From the NCBI GenBank assembly GCA_016791475.1, contig JAEUWI010000040.1, forward strand, positions 1-64,000: a stretch of DNA of 64,000 nucleotides, written 5' to 3'. This DNA comes from Candidatus Hydrogenedentota bacterium. GTDB taxonomy: Bacteria > Hydrogenedentota > Hydrogenedentia > Hydrogenedentales > JAEUWI01. Positions within the stretch are counted from its first letter, which is position 1. Every line of letters begins with the position of its first letter. Of the stretch, positions 1-8,686 are shown in pieces. A program made the position numbers and the translations under genes. The notes under the pieces are model-generated. The model saw only the letters and a program-made list of their open reading frames with translations, was not told the origin of the DNA and made no database searches.

Positions 1-76
1 TGTTCTTGGTTAGCTACCCAAGATTGGAACGAATGCGTGGTCGCATTTTCAATTTACAGAACATATGCTACGTCAT

Positions 77-181
77 CATGGGTCGAATGGGTCTTATGAG
101 TTTGTTGTGCAGCGGGCATTCGCTGACAACGGTCAACTATCAACTATCAACTATCAACTATCAACTATCAACTATCAACTA
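77..181. repeat. Partial heptamer-nonamer repeat element
   Basis: Two degenerate nonamer units (GGGTCGAAT, GGGTCTTAT) lie at 80-98. Seven tandem copies of the heptamer TCAACTA run from 133 to 181. The same two repeat types recur together at 2131-2364, 46064-46332 and 53834-53979. A heptamer array in the opposite orientation would be expected to the left but is not seen, so the copy is decayed or cut by the window edge. The flank CAACTACCCTGGA resembles the reverse complement of the left flank of the 2131 copy. The rest of 1-274 shows no gene I can support; reading frames across it simply translate the repeat. Confidence 0.8.
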
Positions 182-274
182 CCCTGGAACCTTTCCCCCT
201 CCCCGTGGATTACCCTGAGTGGGCGCATCGGAATCCATAACACCAGTTTCCATACCAAAGGGAGTCTTGCTTTC

Positions 275-1399
275 ATGGGCGGAATATCCAAATTAGCCAT
301 TTTCGTCGCCGTCGTGCTCCTCACCATTGTTTCCATGTGGACCACCTACGCGAGTCTGAAGGATTCCATCATGCCCGAACCGGTGGTAACCATCCCGCTG
401 GGGCGGGGTTACACCTGGGATTGTTCCATATTCGCCCTCGGGCTCTCCGTCGCCATCGGACTCATGCTCTTTGCCCTGAAGCTGGCCATTATCGATGGAC
501 AAAAGCGCCTGAATATCTTCGGGCTCATCGGCATGACCGTTGTGGCCTCCATTTCCATCACCTTCAACATGGACGTGCTCTACCGGGTAGGTGACCGCGA
601 GTTCTTTCTACGGCACTCCACGGCCAAGGTGAAGAGCACCTACGATACCTACCTCGCCGAGGTACGTACCCAGCTCCTGTCGCAGAAGCAGGGCACTGAA
701 AAGGCCCTCGCCCGTCAGGAAGGCGAGCTGGAGGCCGAGATTCGAGGCCTTCGCGAAGACCCTGCGGGCTATGGACGACGCGCCAGGCAGGAAGATCACC
801 GCCTGACCGTTCTCGAAAAGGAAACAGCCGTGGAGGTCTCCAGCATCGAGGAGGCCCTGATCGCTCAGGAACAGGCCGATGCCCTCCTCGCGAGCAGCCA
901 GCCGAAAACCATTGATGAAGTCCTCCAGTTGCAGGACCAGCTTCGTGTGGCCGTGAAAAACGCGGGCGCTCTGGCGGGTGTGGCCATGCCCGAATCGGTT
1001 TCGGTGGAGAATCCCCTCTTCGCCGTATTCGAGAAGCTCTTTGACTTCGAAACGGTAGGGTGGAAGGAACTCTTCTTCCTCGCGCTGGCCTTCCTCATCG
1101 ATCTGGGGGACATTATCGGTTACTGTCTGGTGCCAGCCGCCGCCGCCGTGCCCGCGTCGACCCACGACGCCTTCAACCCCAGCACCCTCCCCACGCGACG
1201 CCGGCGCGTCGCCGTACCCGAACGAATCCCCGAAGAGTTCCTGCCGTTCCCCGAGCCCGCTCCGCTGGCGGCGGTGAAGGGACCTTTGGACGAGCCCGCC
1301 CCCGAACGCCAGTCGGGACCCGAGCACATTCCACCCGTTCCCCATCAAGGCGCCACCATGACCTTCCGGCGCCGGGGCAGCTCGCGGTTCCGGATGTAG
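275..1399 (+). CDS. Membrane protein with coiled coil, unknown function
   Basis: This 374-residue protein is not recognised. Hydrophobic segments lie at about residues 5-26, 47-70 and 76-98. They are followed by a charged, probably coiled-coil stretch (about 110-225), a fourth hydrophobic segment (about 265-290) and a proline- and arginine-rich C-terminal tail. The layout suggests an inner-membrane protein with a long helical domain. The start ATG at 275 was chosen because GGAG lies at 261-264. The frame stays open upstream to 65, but only by translating the heptamer array. The downstream nuclease gene is convergent, 13 bases away. Confidence 0.75.
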   Translation: MGGISKLAIFVAVVLLTIVSMWTTYASLKDSIMPEPVVTIPLGRGYTWDCSIFALGLSVAIGLMLFALKLAIIDGQKRLNIFGLIGMTVVASISITFNMDVLYRVGDREFFLRHSTAKVKSTYDTYLAEVRTQLLSQKQGTEKALARQEGELEAEIRGLREDPAGYGRRARQEDHRLTVLEKETAVEVSSIEEALIAQEQADALLASSQPKTIDEVLQLQDQLRVAVKNAGALAGVAMPESVSVENPLFAVFEKLFDFETVGWKELFFLALAFLIDLGDIIGYCLVPAAAAVPASTHDAFNPSTLPTRRRRVAVPERIPEEFLPFPEPAPLAAVKGPLDEPAPERQSGPEHIPPVPHQGATMTFRRRGSSRFRM

Positions 1400-1412
1400 C
1401 GCGCCCCTCGAT

Positions 1413-2111
1413 TCAGGGGTTGCAGATACCGCAGGGCTCCAGCCCAAGGGAGAGCGCATCCGATTTCGACACCGCTCGCTTGCTCTTCTTCAGCGAACGA
1501 CATGAGCCCCGGTGATACTTCGAGCCCGTCTCCGTGATGAAGACTTCATTTACCTTCCTATCGGTCTTCGCGGGGACTTTCGAGGTGCGCGGAGCCGGGG
1601 AGGGCTTGCTGGGCGCCACCGCCGACGGCTCGCGTTTCTCCTTGCGAAAGTCCCAGGGCGCGACCGTATCCGGGCGCGACCATACGCCCCGTTTCGCAGA
1701 CTTCGCTTCGTCCTGAAGTCCCTTGAGCAGCGAATCGTTCCGGGCATAGGCCTCGTACCAGTGCGCCAGCCCCGCCTTGATCAGCTCCTGGTTCAGCACC
1801 CGACCGTCGGGTACCGTCACGATACCCACCTTGCGGCCGTAGCGGTCGGTGTCTTTCACGTCGACGGTAACCTCTTTGCCAAAGCACAGGTCCGAGGTGA
1901 AATTGCGCGAAGCCGTTCCAAAGTCCTGCGCCTTCTCCGGCGCATCCACGCCATGAAGCCGCACCTTGATCTGCTCCTTCCCCTGGAGCACGGTGATCGT
2001 GTCCCCATCCGCAACAGACACGACCTTGCCCTCAATCGTCTCCGTCGCAAATATTGGAAACGCCCAGAGCAGCGCCAGAAACAGCAGGGTATAAGTAAAA
2101 CACTGGCGCAC
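1413..2111 (-). CDS. Secreted thermonuclease-family (SNase) protein
   Basis: The 232-residue protein begins with a signal peptide (hydrophobic run YTLLFLALLWAFPIF, then ATE) and continues into a staphylococcal-nuclease-like domain. Diagnostic motifs are DGDTITV, RLHGVDAPE and DTDRYGRKVG, which supply the calcium-binding and catalytic Asp, Arg and Glu positions of the family. A basic, proline-rich linker leads to a C-terminal module with YHRGSC and CGIC, a small Cys/His motif often appended to such nucleases. It probably degrades nucleic acid outside the cytoplasm. The GTG start at 2111 is preferred because GGAGG sits 8 bases upstream. The frame is open a further 105 codons, but this only translates repeats into GSY and QLST runs. 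Confidence 0.85.
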   Translation of the reverse strand: MRQCFTYTLLFLALLWAFPIFATETIEGKVVSVADGDTITVLQGKEQIKVRLHGVDAPEKAQDFGTASRNFTSDLCFGKEVTVDVKDTDRYGRKVGIVTVPDGRVLNQELIKAGLAHWYEAYARNDSLLKGLQDEAKSAKRGVWSRPDTVAPWDFRKEKREPSAVAPSKPSPAPRTSKVPAKTDRKVNEVFITETGSKYHRGSCRSLKKSKRAVSKSDALSLGLEPCGICNP

Positions 2112-2130
2112 GAACAGGGCCTCCAGGATA

Positions 2131-2364
2131 GTTGACAGTTGACAGTTGACAGTTGATAGTTGATAGTTGACAGTTGATTGCCGGTAGCCGATTGCAAATG
2201 CCCGGTCTCCCACAACCCCATACGACCCATACGACCCATACGACCCATACGACCCATACGACCCATAAGACCCATACGACCCATAAGACCCATAAGACCC
2301 ATAAGACCCATAAGACCCATAAGACCCATAAGACCCATAAGCCTGCCAAGTATCAACTTTCAAC
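2131..2364. repeat. Heptamer-nonamer repeat element between divergent genes
   Basis: Seven heptamers of the form GTTGAYA fill 2131-2179. Fourteen nonamers (CCCATACGA or CCCATAAGA) fill 2217-2342. Two heptamers in inverted orientation (TATCAAC, TTTCAAC) lie at 2351-2364. The element occupies nearly the whole gap between the nuclease gene (start 2111, minus) and the glycosyltransferase gene (start 2386, plus), so it must lie in or next to both promoters. Unlike the 46064 copy, its nonamers all face one way. Confidence 0.9.
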
Positions 2365-2385
2365 TGAATATCGTATACTCCCGCC

Positions 2386-3237
2386 ATGGACAATTCACCC
2401 CCCAAGACACCCCGGCTTTCCGTCATTATTCCCTCCTGGGACGGACACCGCGACGGGTGTGTTCCCCGTCTGCTCGAAAGCGTGGGGCGTCAGTCCTTTA
2501 CGGACTTTGAGGTCATCGTGATCAAGGGGGTCTCGCCCCAGGGAAAGGCCATCAATCAGGGCGCGGCCCAGGCCCGGGGCGCGGTCCTCATGATTCTTGA
2601 CGACGACAGTCTCCTGGCCGATGACGACGTATTCGCGCGTATCATACAGACCCTGGATGATGACGAGAAAATCGGTATGGCGGGGGCAAGCATCGTGATT
2701 TTTCCAGACGCCAATGACTTCCAGAAGAAAGCGGCCCTTCAGTTTCCCCGCTTCCACACGCCGGTCGTGAACACCGTAACCGACAGCGATCTGGCCTGCC
2801 ACGGCTGCTGTGCGATTCCGCGCGGCATTTTCGACGCGGTCGGTGGCGAGCGGGAAGATCTGTTGCGCGGCCTGGACCCGGATCTGCGCGTTCGCATCCG
2901 GGAGGCGGGATACCGCGTTGTGCTGGCGCCCCAGGCGCGGATTTATCATCCGTTGCCTTCGGGCTGGGGCAAGCTGTTGCGAATTTTCTTCCGCAACGGA
3001 TTCGGTTCCGCCTATGCCTACAAGTTTCAGCGCGCATCCGTCTTTGAGACCCATGAAAAGCTCCACGACACCGCCTTTCAGCCCCGCACCACCCTGGCCT
3101 ACCGGTGCGCCCGCTTTCCACTGCGCCTGGTCAAGGCGCTGGGCGCCTTCCAATTCATGCGCTTCGGCGCCTATTGCAGCTATGCCCTCGGCTACGGCTG
3201 GGGGCTCCTGACGGCGAAGGAATTGCCTCGTGGTTAA
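2386..3237 (+). CDS. Family 2 glycosyltransferase
   Basis: This 283-residue GT-A fold glycosyltransferase opens with the strand RLSVIIPSW. ILDDDS near residues 71-76 contains the metal- and sugar-nucleotide-binding DxD. The acceptor-side segment GLDPDLRVRIREAGYRVV follows. No membrane segments are obvious beyond weak hydrophobicity at the C-terminus. Its stop codon overlaps the start of the polysaccharide deacetylase gene by 8 bases, so the two are co-translated and probably work on the same surface glycan. A TATACT box at 2374-2379, next to the repeat, sits so close to the ATG that the mRNA may be nearly leaderless. The donor and acceptor cannot be told. Confidence 0.85.
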   Translation: MDNSPPKTPRLSVIIPSWDGHRDGCVPRLLESVGRQSFTDFEVIVIKGVSPQGKAINQGAAQARGAVLMILDDDSLLADDDVFARIIQTLDDDEKIGMAGASIVIFPDANDFQKKAALQFPRFHTPVVNTVTDSDLACHGCCAIPRGIFDAVGGEREDLLRGLDPDLRVRIREAGYRVVLAPQARIYHPLPSGWGKLLRIFFRNGFGSAYAYKFQRASVFETHEKLHDTAFQPRTTLAYRCARFPLRLVKALGAFQFMRFGAYCSYALGYGWGLLTAKELPRG

Positions 3238-4063
3238 GGGGCAGCGCTTGAAGAACCGCATCAAGCAGTTGACGAAGTCCACGATTGGCGCGCTGGGGCC
3301 TATCTTTCTCAGAGAGACGTCTCGGACCCGCATTCTCACCTACCACAGCATCGGCTACCGGCGCTACGAAATGAACGTGACGCCGGAGGCCTTCGCGGTT
3401 CAGATGGCCTGGCTCGCCGCAAATCAGAACGTGATATCCCTCGAATCGGCCGCCACCGGCGAGGAGGGCGTCGCCCTGACTTTCGACGACGGCTATCGGG
3501 ACAACCTAATCAATGCCCTGCCCATTCTGGAGCACTACGGCTTTCCCGCAACCGTTTTTGTCGTCTCGGGATGTCTCGGAGCGACGTTGCCCCGCGAAAA
3601 GGAGCCGGACAGCGGCAGGTTGTTGAGTGCCGAAGAATTGCGGGAGGCTGCTTCACGCGGCCTGATGATCGGCGGCCATACCCGGAGTCATCCACGCCTT
3701 GCCTCCTTGACACCGGAGCGCCAGATGGAGGAGATTGCCGGTTGCAAGGCGGATCTGGAGGCCATTCTTGAATTTTCCATCCGGACCTTCGCCTATCCCT
3801 ACGGCTCCGCGCTGGACTATGATGCCGAAAGTGTTGCGGCGGTGAAGCGCGCGGGCTTTGAACTCGCCTTTTCCAATCGCTACGGTCCGGTCCATGCCGA
3901 CGACGGCCCATTTGCCTTCCGGCGGATCTGGATCGACAGCACCGATACGCTTACGTCATTTGAGGACAAGGTTTCCGGACGGCTGGATGGACTCCGCCTT
4001 CAGGATTCGGCCCTGGGAATCCGCGCACGCCGCCTGCTGAACGCCTGGATGGGAACCCGATAA
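3230..4063 (+). CDS. Polysaccharide deacetylase (NodB family)
   Basis: This 277-residue carbohydrate esterase family 4 protein removes N- or O-acetyl groups from polysaccharide. The catalytic base motif TFDDGY, the metal-binding HTRSHP and the later AYPYG motif are all present in order. The N-terminal segment LTYHSIG is typical of bacterial surface-glycan deacetylases. There is no clear signal peptide. The start is GTG at 3230, inside the last codons of the glycosyltransferase gene, which implies translational coupling. Confidence 0.87.
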   Translation: MVKGQRLKNRIKQLTKSTIGALGPIFLRETSRTRILTYHSIGYRRYEMNVTPEAFAVQMAWLAANQNVISLESAATGEEGVALTFDDGYRDNLINALPILEHYGFPATVFVVSGCLGATLPREKEPDSGRLLSAEELREAASRGLMIGGHTRSHPRLASLTPERQMEEIAGCKADLEAILEFSIRTFAYPYGSALDYDAESVAAVKRAGFELAFSNRYGPVHADDGPFAFRRIWIDSTDTLTSFEDKVSGRLDGLRLQDSALGIRARRLLNAWMGTR

Positions 4064-4078
4064 ATGGGCAAAAAAGAA

Positions 4079-4109
4079 CGCGGACCAGGTCTGGGGGACC
4101 TGACCCGCG
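4079..4109. other. GC-rich hairpin after deacetylase gene
   Basis: CGCGG (4079-4083) pairs with CCGCG (4105-4109) and AGGTC (4087-4091) with GACCT (4097-4101). On the minus strand the stem is followed by TTCTTTTTT, so it could stop antisense transcription. On the plus strand there is no T-run. The rest of 4064-4369 holds no gene, only the fliM promoter region. Confidence 0.4.
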
Positions 4110-4291
4110 TCGGCGCCCGAGGGTAAGCAAGCGCCAAATCCTGAAATAGGGATGCGATTCTGCATAAAGAACGGGGTCGGGTACGCCGGGGTTGACGGGC
4201 GACGTTCGAATCAATTCCGGCCATGGCCCGCGACCGGCGCTCTACCCGCTGTATCTAACTCAAAATAAATGCCTTATCCCACCGGGTGTTG

Positions 4292-4320
4292 TTGCGCAGC
4301 CCCCTACCCTGTGCTATACT
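4292..4320 (+). promoter_or_regulatory. Sigma-70-type promoter of flagellar operon
   Basis: TTGCGC at 4292-4297, a 17-base spacer and TATACT at 4315-4320 form a good vegetative promoter about 50 bases before fliM. No sigma-28 or sigma-54 box was seen here, which fits an operon that itself encodes the flagellar sigma factor. Confidence 0.55.
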
Positions 4321-4369
4321 CGCCTCACATTGGACCCACGCGTAACTGAAATCGGGATGAAGGGTTAGC

Positions 4370-5347
4370 ATGGCCGATATTCTCAGCCAGGACGAAGTCG
4401 ATCTGCTTCTCGGCGCTGTCTCCGAAGGGGAGATTGGCGATGCCGAAGAGGAGGCGCAGCAGGAAGTTCACCTGACCGCCTACGACTTCCGCCGACCGGA
4501 ACGCGTATCCAAGGAACAGCTCAAGGGACTTCAAAGTCTCTTCGAAGCCTTTTCCCGCGAAGTCAGTATTCTATTCCCGCCCTTTCTACGTACCGTGGTG
4601 CGCGTGGACCTGACCTCCATCGACCAATTGACCTACGACGAATTCATCCTCTCCGTCGCGCGGCCCACCGCCCTGTCGATCATCAACATGTCGCCCCTTG
4701 AAGGCACCGCCGTCATTGAAATGAGTCCCTCCATGGTCTTTCCCATCGTGGACCGGGTGCTCGGCGGCAAGGGAATGACCCTGCCGGAACCGCGCGAACT
4801 CACCGAGATCGAGAACCGCATCATCCAGCGAATCGTCATGATGTTACTCGACAGCCTTCGCCGTTCCTGGGAGCAGTTGATCGAGTTTCGCCTCAGCGTG
4901 CTCCAGCAGGAAAGCGACCCGCTTATCGTCCAGATCGTGGCCGGCAGTGAAATGGTGATCCTGGTCGGCTACGAGGTCCACATCGGCGAGACCGTGGGCA
5001 CCATGAATTTCTGCATACCCCTGCTCGTGCTGAACCCCATCCTCGATCAGATTTCCCAGCAGGCCCATTTCTCCCGGCGCATGAGCGAAGAAATGACCAT
5101 CATCACCCAGCGCGCCATCAAGAAGACCCTGATGAAAAGCAAGGTGCCCGTCGAAGCTATCCTCGGGCGCGCCCGCCTGTCGATCCAGGATATCGCCAGT
5201 CTCAGCGTGGGCGATGTGATTCAATTGGATACGTCGCCCCACTACCCGCTGGAAATCGATATCGGACACAAACCCAAGTTTCTCGCCCGGCCCGGCCGGC
5301 GGCGGGAGAGTTCGGCGGTGCAGTTGACAAATTTTTACCAGGAATAA
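4370..5347 (+). CDS. fliM: Flagellar motor switch protein FliM
   Basis: The 325-residue protein starts with LSQDEVDLLL, the conserved N-terminal peptide of FliM that binds phospho-CheY. A CheC-like middle domain (about 60-230) and a C-terminal SPOA domain (about 245-315, with SVGDVIQLDTSPHYPLEIDIGHKPKF split by family-typical glycines) follow. FliM forms the middle of the C-ring and sets rotation direction. It is the first gene of a run of seven closely spaced genes ending at 10164. The ATG at 4370 is preceded by GAAGGG. Confidence 0.95.
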   Translation: MADILSQDEVDLLLGAVSEGEIGDAEEEAQQEVHLTAYDFRRPERVSKEQLKGLQSLFEAFSREVSILFPPFLRTVVRVDLTSIDQLTYDEFILSVARPTALSIINMSPLEGTAVIEMSPSMVFPIVDRVLGGKGMTLPEPRELTEIENRIIQRIVMMLLDSLRRSWEQLIEFRLSVLQQESDPLIVQIVAGSEMVILVGYEVHIGETVGTMNFCIPLLVLNPILDQISQQAHFSRRMSEEMTIITQRAIKKTLMKSKVPVEAILGRARLSIQDIASLSVGDVIQLDTSPHYPLEIDIGHKPKFLARPGRRRESSAVQLTNFYQE

Positions 5348-5357
5348 GTGAGACGGC

Positions 5358-6317
5358 ATGAATCCAATCGCAGCCAACATCGTAGCCACGGGCCTCCTCA
5401 AAGGCGCCTTCGACGTGCTCGATGCCATGTTGAGCACCTCCTTCGACTACAACGTCGGCGCACCCGCGGAACTGGACGAACCCAGGGCGGTCGAGAGCCT
5501 GACGAAGTTCCCCGTCATCATGCAGGGCCGGATTCGCAACAACCTCGGGTCCGTCGCCCTCCTCTTTACCGTGGCCGACGCGGCGCGCTTCGCCGCCATG
5601 ATCCAGGAGCAGGAGTTCGTCGCCCGAGACGCGCTCACCATCGACGAGCGCTCCATGCTTCAGGAAATCGCCGACCCCGCGCTGGGCGGCGGCGTGACCA
5701 ACCTCATGGAGCGCTTCGGCCGCAATGTGGAGCAACTCGAAGAAGTCCTCCTCCTCGACGACGGCGTGGAGGGCGCGGGGCCGCTGGTCGAGCTGATCGG
5801 CCCGGACGGATCCATCGTACCCTTCACGTTTACCGACAACGCCGGGCTGTCGGGCTCCGGCATGGCCCTGCTCAGCCAGAGCCTGGAGGCCATGGTGCCC
5901 GCGGACCAGCTCAGGGCCAAACCCGGCGCGGAGCTGGGCGCACAGGCGGAGTTGAGCCCCGCCGAGATGAACGACATCCTCAGCGGATTCGGCGGCGCCG
6001 CCGGGGGGGGCGCGGCGGCGGCGGCGCCCGAACCGGCCCCGGCCCCCTACATCCCCCATGGCAATCTGGACATGGTCCTCGACATCGGCCTCATCGCCAC
6101 GGCCCGCCTCGGACACGTGGAAATGCCCATCGGCGACATTATGAAGCTGGGGCCCGGCTCCATCATCGAAGTCGGGCATATGGTGGACGAGCCGGTGGAC
6201 CTGTTGGTGAATGGAAAACTGATCGCTCGCGGCGACGTCGTGGTGGTGGACGAGAAATTCGGCCTGCGCATCACCGAAATCGTCAGCGCGCGCGAACGTA
6301 TTGAAAGTCTGCGGTGA
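5358..6317 (+). CDS. fliN: Flagellar motor switch protein FliN/FliY
   Basis: The 319-residue protein has a CheC-like N-terminal half (about 1-200), a low-complexity linker rich in Gly, Ala and Pro, and a C-terminal SPOA domain (about 235-312, LDIGLIATARLGHVEMPIGD, then KLIARGDVVVVD). The length and two-part layout resemble FliY rather than the short enterobacterial FliN. Whether the CheC part has CheY-P phosphatase activity is uncertain. It lies 10 bases after fliM. Its TGA overlaps the GTG of the sigma factor gene (GTGA), so translation is coupled. Confidence 0.9.
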   Translation: MNPIAANIVATGLLKGAFDVLDAMLSTSFDYNVGAPAELDEPRAVESLTKFPVIMQGRIRNNLGSVALLFTVADAARFAAMIQEQEFVARDALTIDERSMLQEIADPALGGGVTNLMERFGRNVEQLEEVLLLDDGVEGAGPLVELIGPDGSIVPFTFTDNAGLSGSGMALLSQSLEAMVPADQLRAKPGAELGAQAELSPAEMNDILSGFGGAAGGGAAAAAPEPAPAPYIPHGNLDMVLDIGLIATARLGHVEMPIGDIMKLGPGSIIEVGHMVDEPVDLLVNGKLIARGDVVVVDEKFGLRITEIVSARERIESLR

Positions 6318-7072
6318 CGGAATCCGACGAGAAAGAATTCTGGCGGCGTTACAAGGAAAAAGGCGACGCCACGGCGCGGGACGCCCTGATCCTGCATCAT
6401 ATGCGTATCGTGAAGTATATCGCGGGCCGTATGGCCATTCACGTGCCCAGTAATGTGGAAATGGACGATCTGGTGGGCTGGGGCTGCATGGGCCTCATGG
6501 ACGCCGTGGAAAAGTATGACCACACCCAGGACATCAAATTTTCCACCTACGCCTCGATCCGCATACGCGGCGCGATCATCGATCAGATCCGCTCCCTCGA
6601 CTGGGCCCCGCGTTCCCTGCGCACCATGGCGCGCAAGGTCGGCGCCGCCCGGGAGAAGCTGCGCCATGTGGAAGGCCGAGAGCCCTCCATCGAATCCATC
6701 GCCACCGAAGTCGGGACCACCCCCGAGCACGTGGAAGACACCCTGGCCCAGCTACAAACCGCCCAGGTCCTCTCGCTGGACGACTATCTCCCTTCCGACG
6801 ATCACTCCGATACGCGCAAGCACGAAGTCGTCGGCAGTTCCAACGCGGCCCACCCCTCGGAGGGCCTCGAACTGGAAGAGCGCAAGACCGCCCTGGTCCG
6901 CGCGATTCTCGAACTTCCCGACCAGCAGCAAAAAGTGCTAAACTTATACTACTATGAAGAACTGACCTTGAAGGAAATCGGCGTGGTGCTCAATGTCTCC
7001 GAGTCCCGAATCTGCCAGATTCACAGCGCCGCCATGAAGGCCCTTCGAAAGGCCGTCAACGAAGAGCGGTAA
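6314..7072 (+). CDS. fliA: RNA polymerase sigma factor FliA/WhiG (sigma-28)
   Basis: The 252-residue sigma-70-family protein has region 2 at about residues 25-95 (HHMRIVKYIAGRMA, then MDDLVGWGCMGLMDAVEKYD), region 3 near 110-165 and region 4 at 200-248 (LTLKEIGVVLNVSESRICQI, a helix-turn-helix). The length and the WGCMGLMDA and STYASIRIRGAIIDQ segments match the FliA/WhiG group that transcribes late flagellar genes. The GTG start overlaps the stop of fliN. I saw no anti-sigma FlgM gene in the window. Confidence 0.92.
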   Translation: MTESDEKEFWRRYKEKGDATARDALILHHMRIVKYIAGRMAIHVPSNVEMDDLVGWGCMGLMDAVEKYDHTQDIKFSTYASIRIRGAIIDQIRSLDWAPRSLRTMARKVGAAREKLRHVEGREPSIESIATEVGTTPEHVEDTLAQLQTAQVLSLDDYLPSDDHSDTRKHEVVGSSNAAHPSEGLELEERKTALVRAILELPDQQQKVLNLYYYEELTLKEIGVVLNVSESRICQIHSAAMKALRKAVNEER

Positions 7073-7094
7073 CGGCGCCCCCGCAGAGGTTCCC

Positions 7095-7439
7095 ATGCCC
7101 CAACCGATCGATCCACAGACCGAGATAGGACGCGCCACGGCGGCCGAGCGCATCCAGCAGATCGCCGACCGGGTTTCCCTCGCCGCCCAGGCCCGCGCCG
7201 CCGCCGAAATGGCCAATGCACGGGCCAGCGCGGAGACCCAGGTCCATCAGGCCATGCGGAAGAACGACGAGGTTGATCGTGAATTGCGCCGCAGAACCCC
7301 CTTCAGCGGGCGGCGGAAGCGCCAGGGCGGCGGGCAGGAAGCGCCGGAGGACACCCGGACCCGGCACTTCTACAACGCGGCCGAAAAAGAAGTGGTGGCG
7401 GATGACGACAGCGCGCACCGCCTCGATATAGAGATCTAG
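7095..7439 (+). CDS. Small hydrophilic protein in flagellar operon
   Basis: This 114-residue protein is not recognised. It is highly charged, with an alanine-rich helical N-terminal half (RATAAERIQQIADRV and what follows) and an arginine-rich centre (RRRTPFSGRRKR). Position suggests a flagellar accessory role, but nothing in the sequence proves it. The start ATG at 7095 has AGAGG upstream (7085-7089). Confidence 0.65.
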   Translation: MPQPIDPQTEIGRATAAERIQQIADRVSLAAQARAAAEMANARASAETQVHQAMRKNDEVDRELRRRTPFSGRRKRQGGGQEAPEDTRTRHFYNAAEKEVVADDDSAHRLDIEI

Positions 7440-7509
7440 CGGAATTCTGGCCCGAGCCCGGAGCGGCGGCCGGATCGTCCCGCCACGGAACAGGTAATCA
7501 GGCAAATCA

Positions 7510-8652
7510 ATGACGGAACTCCTTCAACATCAGGGCACCATGTACTTCCTGAGCGCGGTGGGCTTTGCCGCCGCCCTCTTCTTCGGCGTCATGTTGCGCC
7601 GCAATGAGGCCCGGACGGAGCAACGCCTGAAGCAGGCCCGCGCCGACATCACCGATATGACCATCCTGTTTCAGACCATGCGCGATATCATCGGCCAGCA
7701 GAAAGCGCTCGCCAAAGACTTCAACGAGGAGTTGGAGCACAAGATGGGCCAGGTGAAGCACATCCTCAACCTGAGCATGGAAAAGAACAAACAGCTTTAC
7801 GAGAAGCAGCAGCGCATCGTGGCCGAGCTGGAAGAGGCCCAGATCAAGGTTGACGGACTCTTCCGCCAGCTCAGCCACGCCGGCAAGGCAACGGATGTGG
7901 TTGCCGCGCCCGCGCGCCCGGTTGAACGCCCCGCCCCGGCCCCCATCCCCCCCAAGCCCCTGGAAGCGCGGCCCACGGAATCCGCTCCGCGCGCCACCGT
8001 CACCCCAAGGCAGCCGTCGTCGATCCTGGTGCGCTCGGCCACGCCGGACGTGCGGGATATGCCCGCGGCGACACCCAGACCGACACCCCGACCGGAAAAC
8101 CCCATGCCGCCCCGCCCCGCGCCGGCGCCCAAAGCATTGACGCAGGCGGAAGAAGCCAAGTTGGCGGATACCGGCGTGACCAAAGCACCGTACTCCTCGT
8201 GGATAGCCGAAGACCTGGTTGGCTTCAACTCGAATCCCGGGGGCAATGGCGCATCCGCCGAGGCGCCGCGCACCGCGCCCGCGCCCAGACCCGCGGCGGC
8301 GACCCCGCGACCCGCTGTACCCGTTGATGAAGAAGAACCCGATCTTGAAGTCTCCGGCAATGGAGAGGCCGCCCGCGAGGCCTTCCGGGCCCTGCTCAAT
8401 ATGCCCATGGGGCAGGACGCGCCCCTGGCCCCCGTGGAGATGCCCGGCCAGACCCGCGCCATGGCCGCCGCGATGCGGGGGAACGGCGGGGCCCCGGAAG
8501 AAGTGCAGTTTTCCGCACCGCTCCAGCAGCGCGTGCTCGAATACAGCGAAGCCGGTATGACCGTCGCCGAGGTGTCGCGGGAGCTCGGCATCGGCAAGGG
8601 CGAAGTGCGGCTGATGCTCAGTCTCGCCCGCCAGTCCCAGCCCGGACCATGA
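7510..8652 (+). CDS. Membrane-anchored coiled-coil protein, DUF6115/DUF2802-like C-terminus
   Basis: The 380-residue protein has one N-terminal hydrophobic segment (about 12-27, FLSAVGFAAALFFGVML), a coiled coil (about 30-125), a long linker rich in Pro and Ala (about 130-300) and a short C-terminal helix-turn-helix-like motif (VLEYSEAGMTVAEVSRELGI, then KGEVRLMLSLAR). Such a C-terminal motif after a coiled coil is typical of flagellar-locus proteins of the DUF6115/DUF2802 type; the match was made by eye. It probably sits at the inner membrane near the flagellar base. Role unknown. Confidence 0.7.
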   Translation: MTELLQHQGTMYFLSAVGFAAALFFGVMLRRNEARTEQRLKQARADITDMTILFQTMRDIIGQQKALAKDFNEELEHKMGQVKHILNLSMEKNKQLYEKQQRIVAELEEAQIKVDGLFRQLSHAGKATDVVAAPARPVERPAPAPIPPKPLEARPTESAPRATVTPRQPSSILVRSATPDVRDMPAATPRPTPRPENPMPPRPAPAPKALTQAEEAKLADTGVTKAPYSSWIAEDLVGFNSNPGGNGASAEAPRTAPAPRPAAATPRPAVPVDEEEPDLEVSGNGEAAREAFRALLNMPMGQDAPLAPVEMPGQTRAMAAAMRGNGGAPEEVQFSAPLQQRVLEYSEAGMTVAEVSRELGIGKGEVRLMLSLARQSQPGP

Positions 8653-8686
8653 TGCGGACCCGGGGCGATGGGGGGGCGAGACCGCC

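Noticed and set aside
4079-4109. Terminator of the deacetylase gene on the plus strand
   Set aside because: The stem is followed by GC-rich sequence on that strand; the T-run exists only on the minus strand.
5348-6304. 318-codon frame overlapping fliN in another phase
   Set aside because: Arginine- and histidine-rich translation typical of a GC-rich shadow; fliN is clearly real.
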